DNA of 64,000 nt from Pleurotus djamor (Eukaryota > Basidiomycota > Agaricomycetes > Agaricales > Pleurotaceae). The notes beneath the pieces were generated by a model that was not told the origin of the DNA, searched no databases, and worked only from the letters and a program-made list of their open reading frames with translations. A program made the translations under genes and the position numbers. The DNA lies in the NCBI GenBank assembly GCA_029747585.1, contig JAPEVF010000078.1, positions 56,031-120,030 of the forward strand, given 5' to 3'. Shown here piece by piece: positions 35,201 to 47,230 of the stretch (within the stretch, counting starts at the first letter, position 1; each line of letters begins with the position of its first letter).

Positions 35201-36070
35201 AACGATCTTCCCTGCCGATGGGCCCGTTCCTCTTTCAACCGATTTCGCAACCGTCGCCCTCAGCACTTCCAGGTTCACTTTGAGACCAGGTCAAACGCAA
35301 ACCATCACTGCCCGGTTCAGCTTCCCCCCGAATGCGGACCCCTCCACTTTCCCAGTATTCTCAGGGTTCATTCAAATCCAAAGCGGAACTGAGCAAACCC
35401 AAGTCTCCTACGTGGGTCTTAAGGCCGCTTTGAAGGACAAACAGGTCGTCGATAACACCGATCTCTTCTTCGGTATTCCTACCCCTGTTATTGTGGATGC
35501 TGTCGGCAACGTTCAGACCGAGGCTACCAACTTTACTTTCGTGGACGACGATTTCCCCACCCTTATCTTCCGGTAAGTGGTTTACTGTATTGCGTGTCGC
35601 AATCACACTCTCACACACCCCGGTCTCCAGTATGGCTTTCGGCTCGCCCAAAGTTATTGCCGATCTAGTTCCAGCCAACATTAACTTCAAACCGACCTTG
35701 AACGCTCGGGCATTGGGCGATACCCGCGGATCTTTCTTCTCTTTCCCCCATCGTGTCTCCGGTGGATCGTTCGCACGCGTGCCAACAGTCGGAACACTGT
35801 TCGAGCTTGATTTCCTCACTCGCAACAACGATGTAAGTGATAGTCGGTTGTTTCTCGAAGGTACCTAAGACTGATCCCCCATTCAAGGATCCCAATGACA
35901 ACGGCTTCGTTAGCATTGCCATCGATCCCCCTGCGTTTGCAAACGGAACGGCTATCCCCAACGGCCAGTTCCGTGTTCTCCTCCGGGCGCTGAAAGTCAC
36001 CGGTGACCCCACCAATGAAGCAGACTTCGAGAGCTTCTTAAGCCCCATCGTGGGCGTGAACCAGGCGTAG
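32278..36070 (+). CDS. Secreted subtilisin-like serine protease 1 (S8A, PA domain)
   Basis: Twenty-one exons (32278-32433, 32491-32598, 32654-32662, 32715-32785, 32841-32920, 32976-33031, 33090-33100, 33160-33252, 33313-33360, 33414-33433, 33492-33603, 33655-33812, 33868-33907, 33960-33993, 34041-34257, 34315-34370, 34430-34505, 34559-35043, 35108-35572, 35631-35832, 35888-36070); 892 residues. Signal peptide, I9 propeptide (to SAPGVKAIRP), then catalytic Asp (ILDTGIDF), His (GHGTHVA), oxyanion Asn (AAGND) and Ser (GTSMATPF). A protease-associated insert (PFVVVIRRGTCTF, NGSGFAAIS) lies between Asn and Ser. C-terminal fibronectin-like domains follow. The N at 32892 after a C run must be dropped for the frame to hold. 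Paralogue of the gene at 55913 but with more introns. Extracellular protein degradation is the expected role. Confidence 0.9.
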
Positions 36071-36833
36071 TAAGATGCCTCTTGGAACACATCCGTTCGT
36101 TCTTGTCGTAAAAAAATCTCGATTCGTTTGTAGTATAGCCCATATCCACGAAGGGAAATATCATTATGTTTTTGCTTTCTTTTTCTTGTACTTGCGCTCA
36201 GACATGATCTATCGACGGACCAGTCATTTAAGGATCAGACGGGGAGAGTTTGAGAGAATTTTAAACATTTCTTAAACAACGCAATGAGGAGAGCTGTACA
36301 ATGCACACAATGCTACAGACTATGGAAAAGAGGAGAGAGATTTGGGACAAACAGTGGGGGAGTTTGACAGATTTGGCAGACACAAAGAGTTAATGGCAAA
36401 AGTAGACTATAGTGACAGAAAAAAGCCAATGATTCGATATAAATCAGATGTGAACCATCAAAAACACGCCGTGCTGGAGAAGAAACGTAGAGGGAAGCGA
36501 TATAAAAAGAAAAAAAAAGTTTAGCTAAACACATTGAAGGAACAAGGAAGACCAACTGAAGGGGGATGACGGATGGAGTCATCCCCCCGAAAGTATATGT
36601 CGCCGAGATAACAGGTGAAGGGGAGGGGGTAGGGTGGGTAGAACAAAACCAAGATATACGACGAGTCCGTGCCTATATACTTTTGGGGGTTCCCTGTCCG
36701 TTGAAAAGGTTATGTATAGCAAAGAAAAAGTACTCAAACACCAAGGGAAACAAGGACAGCGTACGCGATTTGAAAGATATTGACCCAGATGATACAGTGG
36801 CGAGAGAGAGATGACAAGGAAAGAAAAATGCAG
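36071..36833. other. Convergent 3' region, subtilase 1 and CCR4
   Basis: 763 nt without a supported gene; A/G-rich on the plus strand, with long AAAA-rich tracts (around 36495-36520). Confidence 0.4.
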
Positions 36834-39243
36834 CTATGATGGCTGCCGGGGCGGTTTGATGCGGAATTCGGTTACCAGACAGAGATGGCTACGAAAGGGT
36901 AAGCAAATGGGCAAGCACAGAAAGAAAGATGCGACTCACTCGGAAGGGAAATGAGGGTTGGGGAATCCAACCACCTTGTCCAGATAACTCTTATCGACCT
37001 CCCCAAGTACGGCACTCAGCTGTATACTGCTATGCGAAAACCACACATAATCAATAACACCCTTGAAGCCAGGCGTGTAATTGGTCATGGGGAAGTCCAT
37101 CCCAGGCACGTCGTACGCGTTCTTGAGTTGCAATCGGTGCTTCAACCCTTCTGACGTATACTTGCCGTACATGTGGGACATGAAATCGGGGTGATTGGAT
37201 GGAAGTGACCCTTTTGAAAGGAATTCATATACTCCAGAAAGGGGACCGGAATTGAAATCACCGCAAACGATGAGAGGAATCTTCGTCCCATCCGAGTACG
37301 TTGGAGAAGGTCGTGGCTGCGATGCGGAAGTACCGTTGACACCATTCAATCCTGCGCCGTTCAGCTGTTTCTCCAATGAATCCGGGCCGTCGCCGTTCAG
37401 AGCAGGTGCTGGTGTGGGAGGTAATCGAGGCGGATACTTCGCAAAGTTGTTCGCGATCTTCTCAATCTCCTCCATTAACAAAGCCACCTGCACCAGCTTG
37501 ACATCACGGAAGGCCTGGTCCCAATGGATGTGAGTGTTGGCAACGATGAAACGCGTCCCAGTCTGCTTGTTCTCCACCAGGCAGACGACGGCAATATGGT
37601 CCTTCCCAAGGACACGGTTGAACATATCGTCCGTCTTCTTGAAGTCTTGCCTCTGCATGGCCACGGCAGCAAACTCAATCAGATGCTTCTCGACGAGCTG
37701 GTATCTATTGGGTTCGCAGAGTAATGTCAGAGGATCATTTACAGAGAGACGAGGGATGTACGCACTTGGATGACTTGAAGAAAATCGCACACCCATCTAC
37801 CTGCCGTCTATCTGACTCTGGTAACGTCTTGTACCGTGACTTCGGCCAATAAACTCCCTCGTAATCCTTCTCCCCTAACCGCTTCGTGAAGTACTCTTCA
37901 TACTGCGCGATATCCACCTCCTGCATGCACAAGAAGTCTGCGTCCGAAGACATGACCTCGTTGAGGATGATTTCCTTGCGGTAATCCCATAGGAGGGCCC
38001 AGGCTGGGGTGTAACCATACAAACGTTCCGTCGCATATCTCTCAGCCAAAATATTATAACAGAGGACGCTGAACGTCTCTGCATGTGGGTCAGACATAAG
38101 GGCCTCACGTTCATGATCTGTGAGAACGCTCTTCCACAACCTGTCTGGTGGAGGTGCGAGGACCGGACATGAGTCTCGAAGAAACGCGATGAGCCCGAGA
38201 GTGCCATCTTTCTGGATGAGAGCTTTCAGCGAGGCATCCAGGGGGTTACCTTCTACTCCTAGCGTTTGCAGCTGATGCAGAGAACCAAGTTCGGATGGTA
38301 TGGTCGGAAGCATGTTATCGAAGAGGTAGAGCTCCTTGAGCGAAGTCAGCATACCAAGCTCGACTGGTAGAGTTGTGAGGTTATTGCCGGACAAGTCGAG
38401 CAACTCCAAATGCCGCAGTTTTGATATCTCAGGTGGTACCACGGAAAGCTCGTTATGATTGAGGTAGAGGTTGATCAGGAAGGTGTAGGAGAACAAGCCC
38501 GAGGATGGAGGAAGGTGTTTGATATGGATGCCACCCATATCCAGGGAGTTCCAGCTGTTCTCCGGTGGCCTTGACGCCGTAGGCCGCGGGGCAAGTGATA
38601 CTGGAGCGACTGTCGAAGAAGGGTGATCGGCAAGGGCGGGGGACGCTTCGGATGCGGTCTCCGAAGCGGCAGTATCACTAGGTGCCTCTGGTGGAGCGTT
38701 GGGGTTCGTGATGGGAATGGCCGACTTCGTTATGGGACGTGAAGCCATTTGACTAGCTCGTGCTCTATGGTGCGGTGAACGACAAGATCTGACCATCTAT
38801 GGAAGTAGATATCCAAGCGAACGTGTATGTATATCAGAGCTCAGGGGGAAAGCGAGTAATAGGCTTACCTCGCATTTGAGCAACTGCTGCTGCCAATGGG
38901 GTGACATCAACTGGCCTGCCGGCGAACTTTGTAGAACGTGTTGCTGGTGTGCATGGCCATTTGGCGGAGAAGGGTAATGAGAGAGCGAATTCTGGTGATG
39001 GTGGTGGGGTATCGGTGGGTGTGGGTTCATAGGATGTGGGTGGTGGTGTTGGGGGTGATGCTGCATAGGATTTACGCTGCCATTGGTGTACATTGCGTAG
39101 CCCGGCGACGGTGGAGGTGGTCCGACCGACGGTTGGGTCCCTGGCGGACCAAGAACAGGATGATGCGTCCTTCCCCAAGGACTCTGATCATGGTGGTTTG
39201 CGAGTTTGGGGTTTATTCCTGGTGATTGCTGAGGATAGTACAT
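36834..39243 (-). CDS. CCR4: CCR4 mRNA deadenylase (LRR plus exonuclease domain)
   Basis: Exons 39243-38869, 38796-37766, 37704-36940 and 36888-36834, 741 residues. The N-terminus is low complexity with many His, Pro and Gln, then four or five leucine-rich repeats (about residues 215-310; LYLNHNELSVVPPEI, LLDLSGNNLTTLPVEL, ELYLFDNMLPTIPSEL) that in yeast bind the CAF1 nuclease. From about residue 370 comes the exonuclease-endonuclease-phosphatase fold: LCYNILAERYA, FLCMQEVD (metal-binding Glu), NTHIHWD, CGDFNSGPLSGVY, and PSDH reconstructed across the last intron. It shortens poly(A) tails as part of the CCR4-NOT complex. The NTHL motif of the family reads NTHI here. Confidence 0.92.
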
Positions 39244-39665
39244 CGCATCTGGCTGCTCCTAGAGACTCGTTGCTTGAGGTAGAATCTCGGCGGTCTCTCG
39301 ACCAGTGGGAGCGGAGGGACGAGGAGGAGAGGGTGTGGATGCGGGGACGACAAAGAAAGCTGGAGATGGTGGTGGTACGGGATTAAGAAGGGATTGGTTA
39401 TGGATACAGAATTGAAGGGACAACAAATTCGTGGCTGTTCGTTTGAAAATGCGTGCGTCGATGTGGCCTTGGATTTCGCAGAGACAACTCCAAACTGCCA
39501 ACAAAGGCGTAGGCAGCGGGCTTGGTCCGTTCCCACGATAGCCGCCCAAACTTACATCCTCCGCCAGATGACATGCTCTTCAGCCACATAGGGACTCCAT
39601 TGCACATATCTAAAGGGTGCACAAAACGAATACAATACTTGATATACTGCTAACAACCGAGACAC
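39244..39665. other. Intergenic: CCR4 upstream and MVD1 downstream
   Basis: 422 nt, no gene. Contains the CCR4 promoter and 5' leader and the 3' region of the gene next to it, both on the minus strand. Confidence 0.4.
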
Positions 39666-39666
39666 C

Positions 39667-41056
39667 TCACGCCACCGTTTTGGGAAGACCATCTGCACCG
39701 AGCAGGGCCTCCGAATCCCCCAAAACCCTGGGTCCATCCCCAATTCTGGTGTGAATCAGGCCCTTGACAGCCCCAACGTCAAATGCCTTTGCAACCGATG
39801 CATTGAACCCTTCGGGTAACGCGCCCCCGCCGACACCTTGTTCACCGTAGAGTTTGAACGGATCCTTGAACTCCTTCTGTGGGAAGTACTTGACAATCAA
39901 GTCGATGATTTCCTTCACGTTCTCCTCGGGTGTGTAGATGACCGCGTTGGGTCCAGCGTCATACGTGTACGCAGCTTTGCGTTTCCCAGTCTTCTCTACG
40001 GCCACCCGGTTGTACTCCACTATCAGCGCAATTATCGCCCGGCTCACGTCATTCATATAAAAGATGGGTGGCTCCGTGTCCAACGCGACCGCATGGAACT
40101 GGTTAGAGTCCGCCATCGTGATCTTGGCAAAAGTATCGAAGTCCTTGTCAAGGATGGCTTTGGAGATATCCTTCATGCGCTGGGGCACGACCTCCTTGAT
40201 TCTGTGTTGCAGTAATGGCGACGTCTCGACGGTGCGTTGCATTCCACTCGTGGAGGATGTTCCCTTCTTGTCATCGGAAACGACACAGATCAGGGCGTGC
40301 ATATCTGGCCAATGTTCCCGAGGAGCGACCTCGATCGCAAGTGAATCCGATCCGTCCGGAGATGAACCCTGCTCCCAAGCGACGAACCCGCCGAAAAGGG
40401 ATCGACACGCAGAGCCAGATCCCTGTCGCGCAATGAGGGAAAGAGTCGAAGGGGAAGCAGGGAGGGCATAGAGGGCCGCAATGGAAGAAACGAGTGCGGC
40501 GAAACCGGATGCTGATGAGGCAAGACCTGCAGCAGTTGGGAAGTTGTTGAATGAGGAGATGTGCACGGGGAATGTGGAAAGCTTTTAGAATGACAATGAG
40601 CCTTAAGCGGCAGTTTGAGGCGAACGTAATAACTTACTTTAGGCGCATTGGAATCCTTGTCTTCGACCAACTCTTTTCTCAGCTTCTTGAGCTCGGCAAT
40701 ACATGTCGCCATTCGTCCACCAGCCTTGATCTCCTCTTCAATCCCGTTCAGCCATAGACGATCTTTCTCGAACGAGGGATCAGCACGCGATGTTGTTGTC
40801 GATCGGAGGTGATCTTGATCGAGGGTGACCGACAGAGACGAGTTTGTTGGCAGAATCAACTTGGTGTCACGTTTGCCCCAGTATCTACGCGATTACAAAA
40901 GATGTCGAGTTCATTCGATGTCGAGGAATCCACACCACAAGGAAAAACGTCAAAACCAAACGTCAGCGCAAGCGGATGATCAAGTGGATATAGAAGAACA
41001 GACTTGATACAGGCAATGTTGACAGGAGCCGAGGTCGTCGCTTGGTAGATGGCCAT
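39667..41056 (-). CDS. MVD1: Mevalonate diphosphate decarboxylase
   Basis: Exons 41056-41004, 40884-40638 and 40581-39667, 404 residues, the usual length. Converts mevalonate diphosphate to isopentenyl diphosphate in the sterol/isoprenoid pathway, in the cytosol. GHMP-kinase-fold features: N-terminal TTSAPVNIACIKYWGKRD, LILPTNSSLSVTL, the ATP loop FPTAAGLASSASGFAAL, QGSGSACRS, and the C-terminal DAGPNA with the catalytic Asp region. First intron is 119 nt, longer than most here. A TTTATA (TATA on the minus strand) lies at 41146-41151. It supplies precursors that any terpene synthase in the cell could use, but is not clustered with the one at the start of the window. Confidence 0.93.
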
Positions 41057-41746
41057 GTTTTCTTCTCGTCCGTCGCACGAGAGCTTTGATTGGGAGGGTG
41101 GGGGAGAAGGGGAAAGATGAAAAGCGGATGGAGACTTGGCTTGGGTTTATATGATATCTGATTCTTCTGGCCCTAGGCGTTTAGATCGTTATACGTCCTT
41201 TGTTGTGTTACGCCCGTACCTCCGGAATGAAGCGCACAAGCGATTGGTTTGTTAGATGAGACCATATATCACTATCAGCGCGATGCCCTCTGCTCAAATC
41301 GCGCTGGTCTCAGTTGAAGCCTTGACAAAAGATCAAATCCAGGCAGGGGGATTGATTTTTACGTTGTACAAAAAAAAATCGGCCCATTCCCTCGTCGTGG
41401 CACCACTTCCGCACGCCCCTCCATTATACCTCATTGTAATCCCCATCTCTCCATTATCTTCCTCTCCGCGCGGAGATATGCTGACAACAATCTAAAGTCA
41501 GTTATGTCCCTGCAACCTCAAGGCCACATATTGCGCGGTTCATATCGTGCGTCATGATGGAAGTCAAATGTGCTGGAGGGTCATTGGTTTCAATATTGGT
41601 CCGTTGGAAACGTTTGGCAAGGGCGAACAACGAGAGGAAAGAAATCAAGTAAGTTTTGATTTCCCGAAAAGCTCTCACGGTCACTAAAGATCTCCCACGG
41701 TCAGAAACGCGAGCCAACGCCTACGCTGAGTGATCGAAACTTCTAC
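41057..41746. promoter_or_regulatory. Divergent promoter region, MVD1 and dehydratase-fusion gene
   Basis: 690 nt without a supported gene; a minus-strand TATAAA (plus 41146-41151) belongs to MVD1, about 90 nt from its start. Confidence 0.45.
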
Positions 41747-43059
41747 ATGTTCGTCCGCAAATCTCTCCAAGCCACTCTTCTGAGGCCATGCACCAGAACT
41801 AGAATCCCTTATCGGTTTCTCTCCGTGGAAGCACTCCCAAGCACTCTGATAAAACCTGACTCCAATTCCGACCCCATACCGAGTGCCACCACTCATGTTC
41901 CTTCTACCACCATTCCCAACTTGAATACGACACCACACACCTCCATCAATTTCCATTCAATAATTCCGGAATCAGTCTCAGGATGGCCTACTCCATGGAT
42001 CACGGAAGACCACTTCAATACATACATAAACGGTCTATATGAACGTGGATGGGGAATACACTTCTCAAATGCCAACTCCAAATTTATCAAGCCAATCCCG
42101 GTATCTTCGAAAGGGAAGGCGCGTTCTACCCTTGACGGACCCGAAAATGTTATATGCAGAGTGCCAGAGCTGCTACGGACGTACAACTTTACCAAACGGG
42201 ATGGTGCATTGTCGTTTGTACACGACTTGACGTCGTTGATGGAAACGGAGAAGGTATGCGAGCATAATGATGATCGGGAAGAAAGACACTGACATATGTC
42301 CTCCAGCATCATTGCGCTCTTCACATCACGGACAGAGGTAACCCTCAAGTTACAGTTTACGTTCATACACATACGGCCTCTCCTCCGAAGTGGGAAGACG
42401 TCCCTCTCGAGGACCCCAAAGCCCCCGGAATCACGCTTCGTGATATCCGGTTCGCCATCCTGGTAGACAAGCTTCACGACGAAGCGTACATCGCCAAGGA
42501 CATGGGCACACCCTCGACGCGTCGCACCCAGTCCCAGACACCGCTTTGGTCCAAATACGAAAGCCGTTTGAAGGCCAATCTTCTCGCTCCAGAGAACCAA
42601 CGCTCCACAAGCGACCACAATTCCCTCGGGTACTACGATCATGTTCTCACATATTCCAGTAGTTCTCAGCCGAAAAAACCAAAATCGAGTAAACTCAAAC
42701 CCATCAAAGATCGCCGTTCTGCCAACTGTCCAGCTTGCAGTAGACCTCACCCACTCGAACTTTGCCCGTCCCGGCAATCTTTTCCGCCTCCCAAACCATG
42801 CGTCCGGTGTGGGGGAAACCACTGGAAACTGGATTGTCCAAGCAAAGACGTCAAGCGCAGGAAACCTTCGAGCTTGCGTCCGCCACCGGATGTAGTGTGC
42901 AAATTGTGTGGCGGAAACCACTACGTTTCTGACTGTCACATTCGTGAGGATCCCCCAGTACCTTGTATTAATTGTGGGGGAAACCACTGGAAGATGGATT
43001 GCAGGATGCCACAGGTATCGCCCGAGCGCGCCATGGCTCTCAGGCTTCCCATACCTTAG
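41747..43059 (+). CDS. Pterin-4a-carbinolamine dehydratase domain fused to four zinc knuckles
   Basis: Exons 41747-42253 and 42307-43059, 419 residues. The first 30 residues are basic and Ser/Thr/Leu-rich without acids (MFVRKSLQATLLRPCTRTR), like a mitochondrial presequence. Residues about 75-235 match a pterin carbinolamine dehydratase fold: WITEDHFNTYINGL, LLRTYNFTKRDGALSFVHDL, then HHCALHI, VTVYVHTHTA and GITLRDIRFA, i.e. the family HH(P/C), Y/W, TH and D pattern. Such enzymes recycle pterin cofactors. The C-terminal third has four zinc knuckles of the form C-x2-C-x3-H-x4-C: CPACSRPHPLELC, CVRCGGNHWKLDC, CKLCGGNHYVSDC and CINCGGNHWKMDC. Linker residues are basic. The combination is unusual and the function of the fusion is unknown. 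Confidence 0.75.
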
Positions 43060-43408
43060 AAGAATCAGCTTTATCGATATATTATTGATGTAATCTCGCT
43101 GAATTTGTCTAACCAACTTCACTCCTACCTGACTTCACTTGGCCATGTCATCTTCGAAGCATCGCAAGCGCAAGCCTGTCGTGGAAGTCCAGTCAATCCA
43201 AACTCGAAACTATCATCAACGCGGCATCCCCAACGCGCGAACCTCAGACTGCCCTTATCAAACTCTCGGACTCAAGATGGTATGAACGTTTACAAATGAC
43301 GTTACAACAGTGGGTGGAGAAATGCGAAGAATGAGTAGTATACATGAGAAGATTGTCCGCATGCAGATAAAACCAAAGTAATTAAAGCAACAAATAGATT
43401 GTGTCAGT
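43060..43408. other. Convergent 3' region
   Basis: 349 nt between two converging stops; no gene seen. Confidence 0.4.
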
Positions 43409-46400
43409 TTATTTTCTAGCAGAGCTCGGCGAGCCTTGTCTCCCATACGTTCCATCCGAACGTGCACTATGCGGGGGCGTTAGACCCAAGAGTCGTTGGA
43501 TAGCTAGATCGGTGGAGGTTGGCATGGGTGGTAACGGTGCCGAGCTAGGGAGCGGAGGATGCGGAGGGAGGTGGGATCCTTCGCTAGCTCGCCGTGACAG
43601 TGAGTCGCCCGTGCTCTCAGAGTCAGAATGTCTGAAATGGAGATCTGACACCGACATGGGGATGCTGTCAGTGGGAGATGTGGTTTCAGGCCCAGGTAAG
43701 CCAGAAGGATGCCGCGGACGTATTGGCTCTTGTTGATGACGCTCAGGACTGCTTCGAATGACATTGACAACGGGGACATCTGGAGCACCTGGCTGTTGAG
43801 GGGTAGGAGACTCAACATGTTGAGATCTGCCGAAAGAGCTTAGTGGGTTATGGGGTGAAGGCGTGAGGTCGATTGGAAATGGAAAGCCGCCCGATGATTG
43901 CGAAGCTTTACCAGATGACTCTGAGTGGGTATTGGACTGTGGTCTTGGCTTATTCGGCAGTGGGTGATGAGCTCCTGCGTCACTGCGACTGGGAACAGGT
44001 TCATCGGTGGGAGGCAAGTGAGTACTAGGTTTTCGATGCAGCGAAGTAATCATAGAAGGACCGCTCCATCTTGATTTCGCCGATTTGCGATGACTTGAAC
44101 TCGACTGCGTAATGATGGAACCCTCGGTTGACCCACCACTAAAGTCTAAAAATGAGATGACGCCCTCCGAATCTGAACGCGCGGGAGACGATAGTGGTGG
44201 GACTCCGGGAGGCGGGGTGAGACGGAAGCTAGCCTTCTGTCGCAACGAAGGGATACGAGGAAGGGCGCGTATCTGCTTAGATTTAGAAGAGCTGGCGACG
44301 GGAGGGCTGGTTTGGGGATTAGGCGTGCTACGACGCCTATGATCACTATCACCGAATTTGACATGGCCTACTTCATCTTTACCGCCACTCCCTAGAGCAT
44401 GGGAGAAGTCCACACGGAAGGGACTAGTTTCCCCAACTTCCGGAAGGGCTGGTTTCGTTACCTCTTGCCGTTTCAACTTGATGCTCCTTCGAGGAGGAGG
44501 CAAGGGCTTGGTTTCAATGGTCAACGATGGTGCCCTCACCTCCGCAGTTTTGGTTTCAACTATCCGTGGCCGCAGACCTCTGATTGCAATTTGGCCCGTC
44601 GAAGTCTCTGCCTTCACAATCCCGTCCATGTCCGTTAGATAACCACTGCTGACGCTGCCCCGATCGCCTTTAGATGTTCCTTGAGGTGTGAGAAGCATCG
44701 CCCGGCTACTCTCTTCGACGATTTTATTGCTAAGCGGGTTGCTCGGTGTAGCTCGATACTGCGTGGGCCGATACGCATCGTCGTCGGGGGAGTCGATGTT
44801 GGGTTCCCCAGTGTTAAGTAAAAGACCGCTTGTTGAGGGCGTGTGTTGGTGCGATGAAGTCGAGATCTTGGGGATAGGAAGAGGTCGTATACTCGTGGGA
44901 CGAGGCTGGTTCTCTCGTGACTCTGGTTTTGATGAGGATGCAGAGGGTTCTGGGACAGTTGAAAGAGGTCGTATCGGCGGGAGAGGACGAGACAATCGCC
45001 TGCCTGGGAGCGATGCCAACCCGCTAGACGAAGCGGTCGGTGCAGGGCCTTCTGCCGTAGAAGATGCGACAGCGGGTGTGGGCTGGGAGCCAACGGCAGG
45101 TGTTGATGCGGGGTTAGCAGGCTGGTCGTTAGATGGATATATAGGCGAGGAGATATAGGATAACGCGGGCGAGGAATCTGACAAATTCGGGGTGCGCTCA
45201 TGTTGAGCCCGATTGCTACCATCAGCACTGCCGCTTTGTCCACTTATAGATTGCGAGGCGGATGACGATCGTAGAGGGGCTGAACTTGGACGTGGGGCGG
45301 GAGGTATTGATCCGGATGATCGTGAGTTGGTGATCTGGGGGGATTGATTGTGTGGAGAGGTATTGGCGTTATGACGGGGAAGTGTGGGGAGAGGCAAGTC
45401 AAGGGCAAAGGAAGGAGAGTCACCGGTCTGGCGGATGGAGGCCTTGCTCTTCTTCTTCTTGGTCTTCTTTCTTCCTGAGAGCATTCTTGCAACAACGGTT
45501 ATGTTGCCGACATTGTCATCGGAGGACATACTGGGGGCAACGGGATCACTCGGCGAGCTGGCTTCACCCTTGTCTTGTTCAGGGCTTACGGGACTCTTCT
45601 CATCATCAGTCTGGTGGCCATGATGATTGTCCGTCGATTTGACCGTTCCAGCACCCAAAGAATGTCGGAAGACCAGACCAAGTGCGCCTAAACCTCTCCC
45701 TCCAAGTCCCTCCATTTCATCCTTCCACCTTGCGAAACTAGTCTTCGTACTCCGTCCACTCGACCTCTTGCGACTACGTTCCCTATGTTCCCGTTCAATC
45801 GCGTCTGACTCGCGACGACTAACAAACCCGGCACTCCCAGCACTGTTCTCGCCTCTGGGACCACTGGGACCGATGACAAGAATGTCGTCCGTAGCCTCCA
45901 ATTCTTTCGATGGGTAGATTGGGGGTGGGAAGGGGGGAGCCGACTGGTAACGTCGCCGTCGGCGTGGGCGAATAACAAAGAGATAATATAATAGTAATGC
46001 AATAAGGATAGCAGCAAGGACACCACCCAAGACTAAAGCAGCGATGGAACCTTTGCTGAGCGAATGACTTGCCAGAGGGGGAGGCGATGGTGATGGAGTC
46101 GGTGGTTCAGGTGATGGTTCAGGCGGGCTACGGGTTGCGTGAGATTGGCAGCCATTGGGGTTCGCAGATCGGGTAGGGGACTTACATTATGGTACCGTTG
46201 GAGTATACAACAAATCCATTGGTCAATACCGTGAGTTCCCCTTGACCGTTCGTTATTTGCACAGTGTGCGTTGTGTTAAGGTCAAGCCCAGAGATGAAGT
46301 AAAGCAGGGTATCCGGTTGGGTGAAAGACGACCGAGCATCAACCGACGAAATGGTCCCATCCACAGAAACACTAAAAGTGCCCGCTGACGGAGACGTAGT

Positions 46401-47230
46401 GCCAAAGAGGGAAAACGCGGTGCCTGTTAATCAGGTAGATGGAAATGCCGTGTGAGTGTGTCGATTGAGATCACGAAGGAGAAGATTAGTGGGTGTCTAC
46501 CCGTTACTTAGGGGACACGTACCAATAAAACGGGAGACTATACGATCATCACTTCGTACTGAACGATGTGCCGTACCTGCACTTGCGTCGGTAGTATTTA
46601 TAAATGACCAAGCCCCAGAGAAAGCAACACTGGTTTCTGGAAGAGTATCATTGATGATGGATGCACTAGCATAATTGAAGATCAAACCTAATTCCAGAAA
46701 TTGGTGAGCGATACATACCTAGTGTCATTAACTTCGGTTATGGAAGTCACAATGAACTCGTCGAATGCGATGAAAGAATCTGCAGACCCCGTCGAGAGAG
46801 TCGTGAGGGTGATAGTGTGATTGCTATCAGGAAGGTCTGTAAATCTAGCAAGCGTGTCCCCGCTGATTGGAGACAAATCGGGAATCGGTTCTCCGTCCAG
46901 TGTGACCGAAAAAGTGGCTTGAGTTGCATTCCCGAGAATGTCAATACCGGTGCCTATGGATGAATAACGAGAGTTACAGAGTAAGGGGACGAAGGGGGAC
47001 GAAGGGGACATACCTTTCCATTGCAAAGATACTGACGAGCCGTTGAGTGCTGAGATATGGAGCGAATTTCCTACACCAATCGCGCCTTGCGCCGTCGCGA
47101 ATCCCGACTCCGTAAAGTAGGGGTTCCAGCCCCGAAGGGTATTTGGAGTCGAGAAGGTATCGCGAAAGGGAGAATATTTGACGGCTGGAGATGTGTCGTC
47201 CACAGAGAAAGTGTAGACGATTTGAGCCAT
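43409..47230 (-). CDS. Large single-span membrane protein with two beta modules and long Ser/Pro tail
   Basis: Exons 47230-47014, 46953-46719, 46665-46523, 46423-46186 and 46127-43409, 1183 residues. The N-terminal 280 residues form two similar modules, each opening with an acidic/aromatic pattern (VDDTSPAVKYSPF; INDTLPETSVAFSGAW) and containing a FSV(T/S)(L/V)DG strand (FSVTLDGEPIP; FSVSVDGTISS). They carry several N-glycosylation sites. Next comes a proline-rich stalk (PPEPSPEPPTPSPSPPP), one transmembrane helix (about 300-325), a stop-transfer RPRRRRR, and an 850-residue disordered Ser/Pro/Arg-rich tail. The layout suggests a surface sensor or adhesin, inferred from architecture only. No N-terminal signal peptide is visible in this model; a missed first exon is possible. 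Confidence 0.72.
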
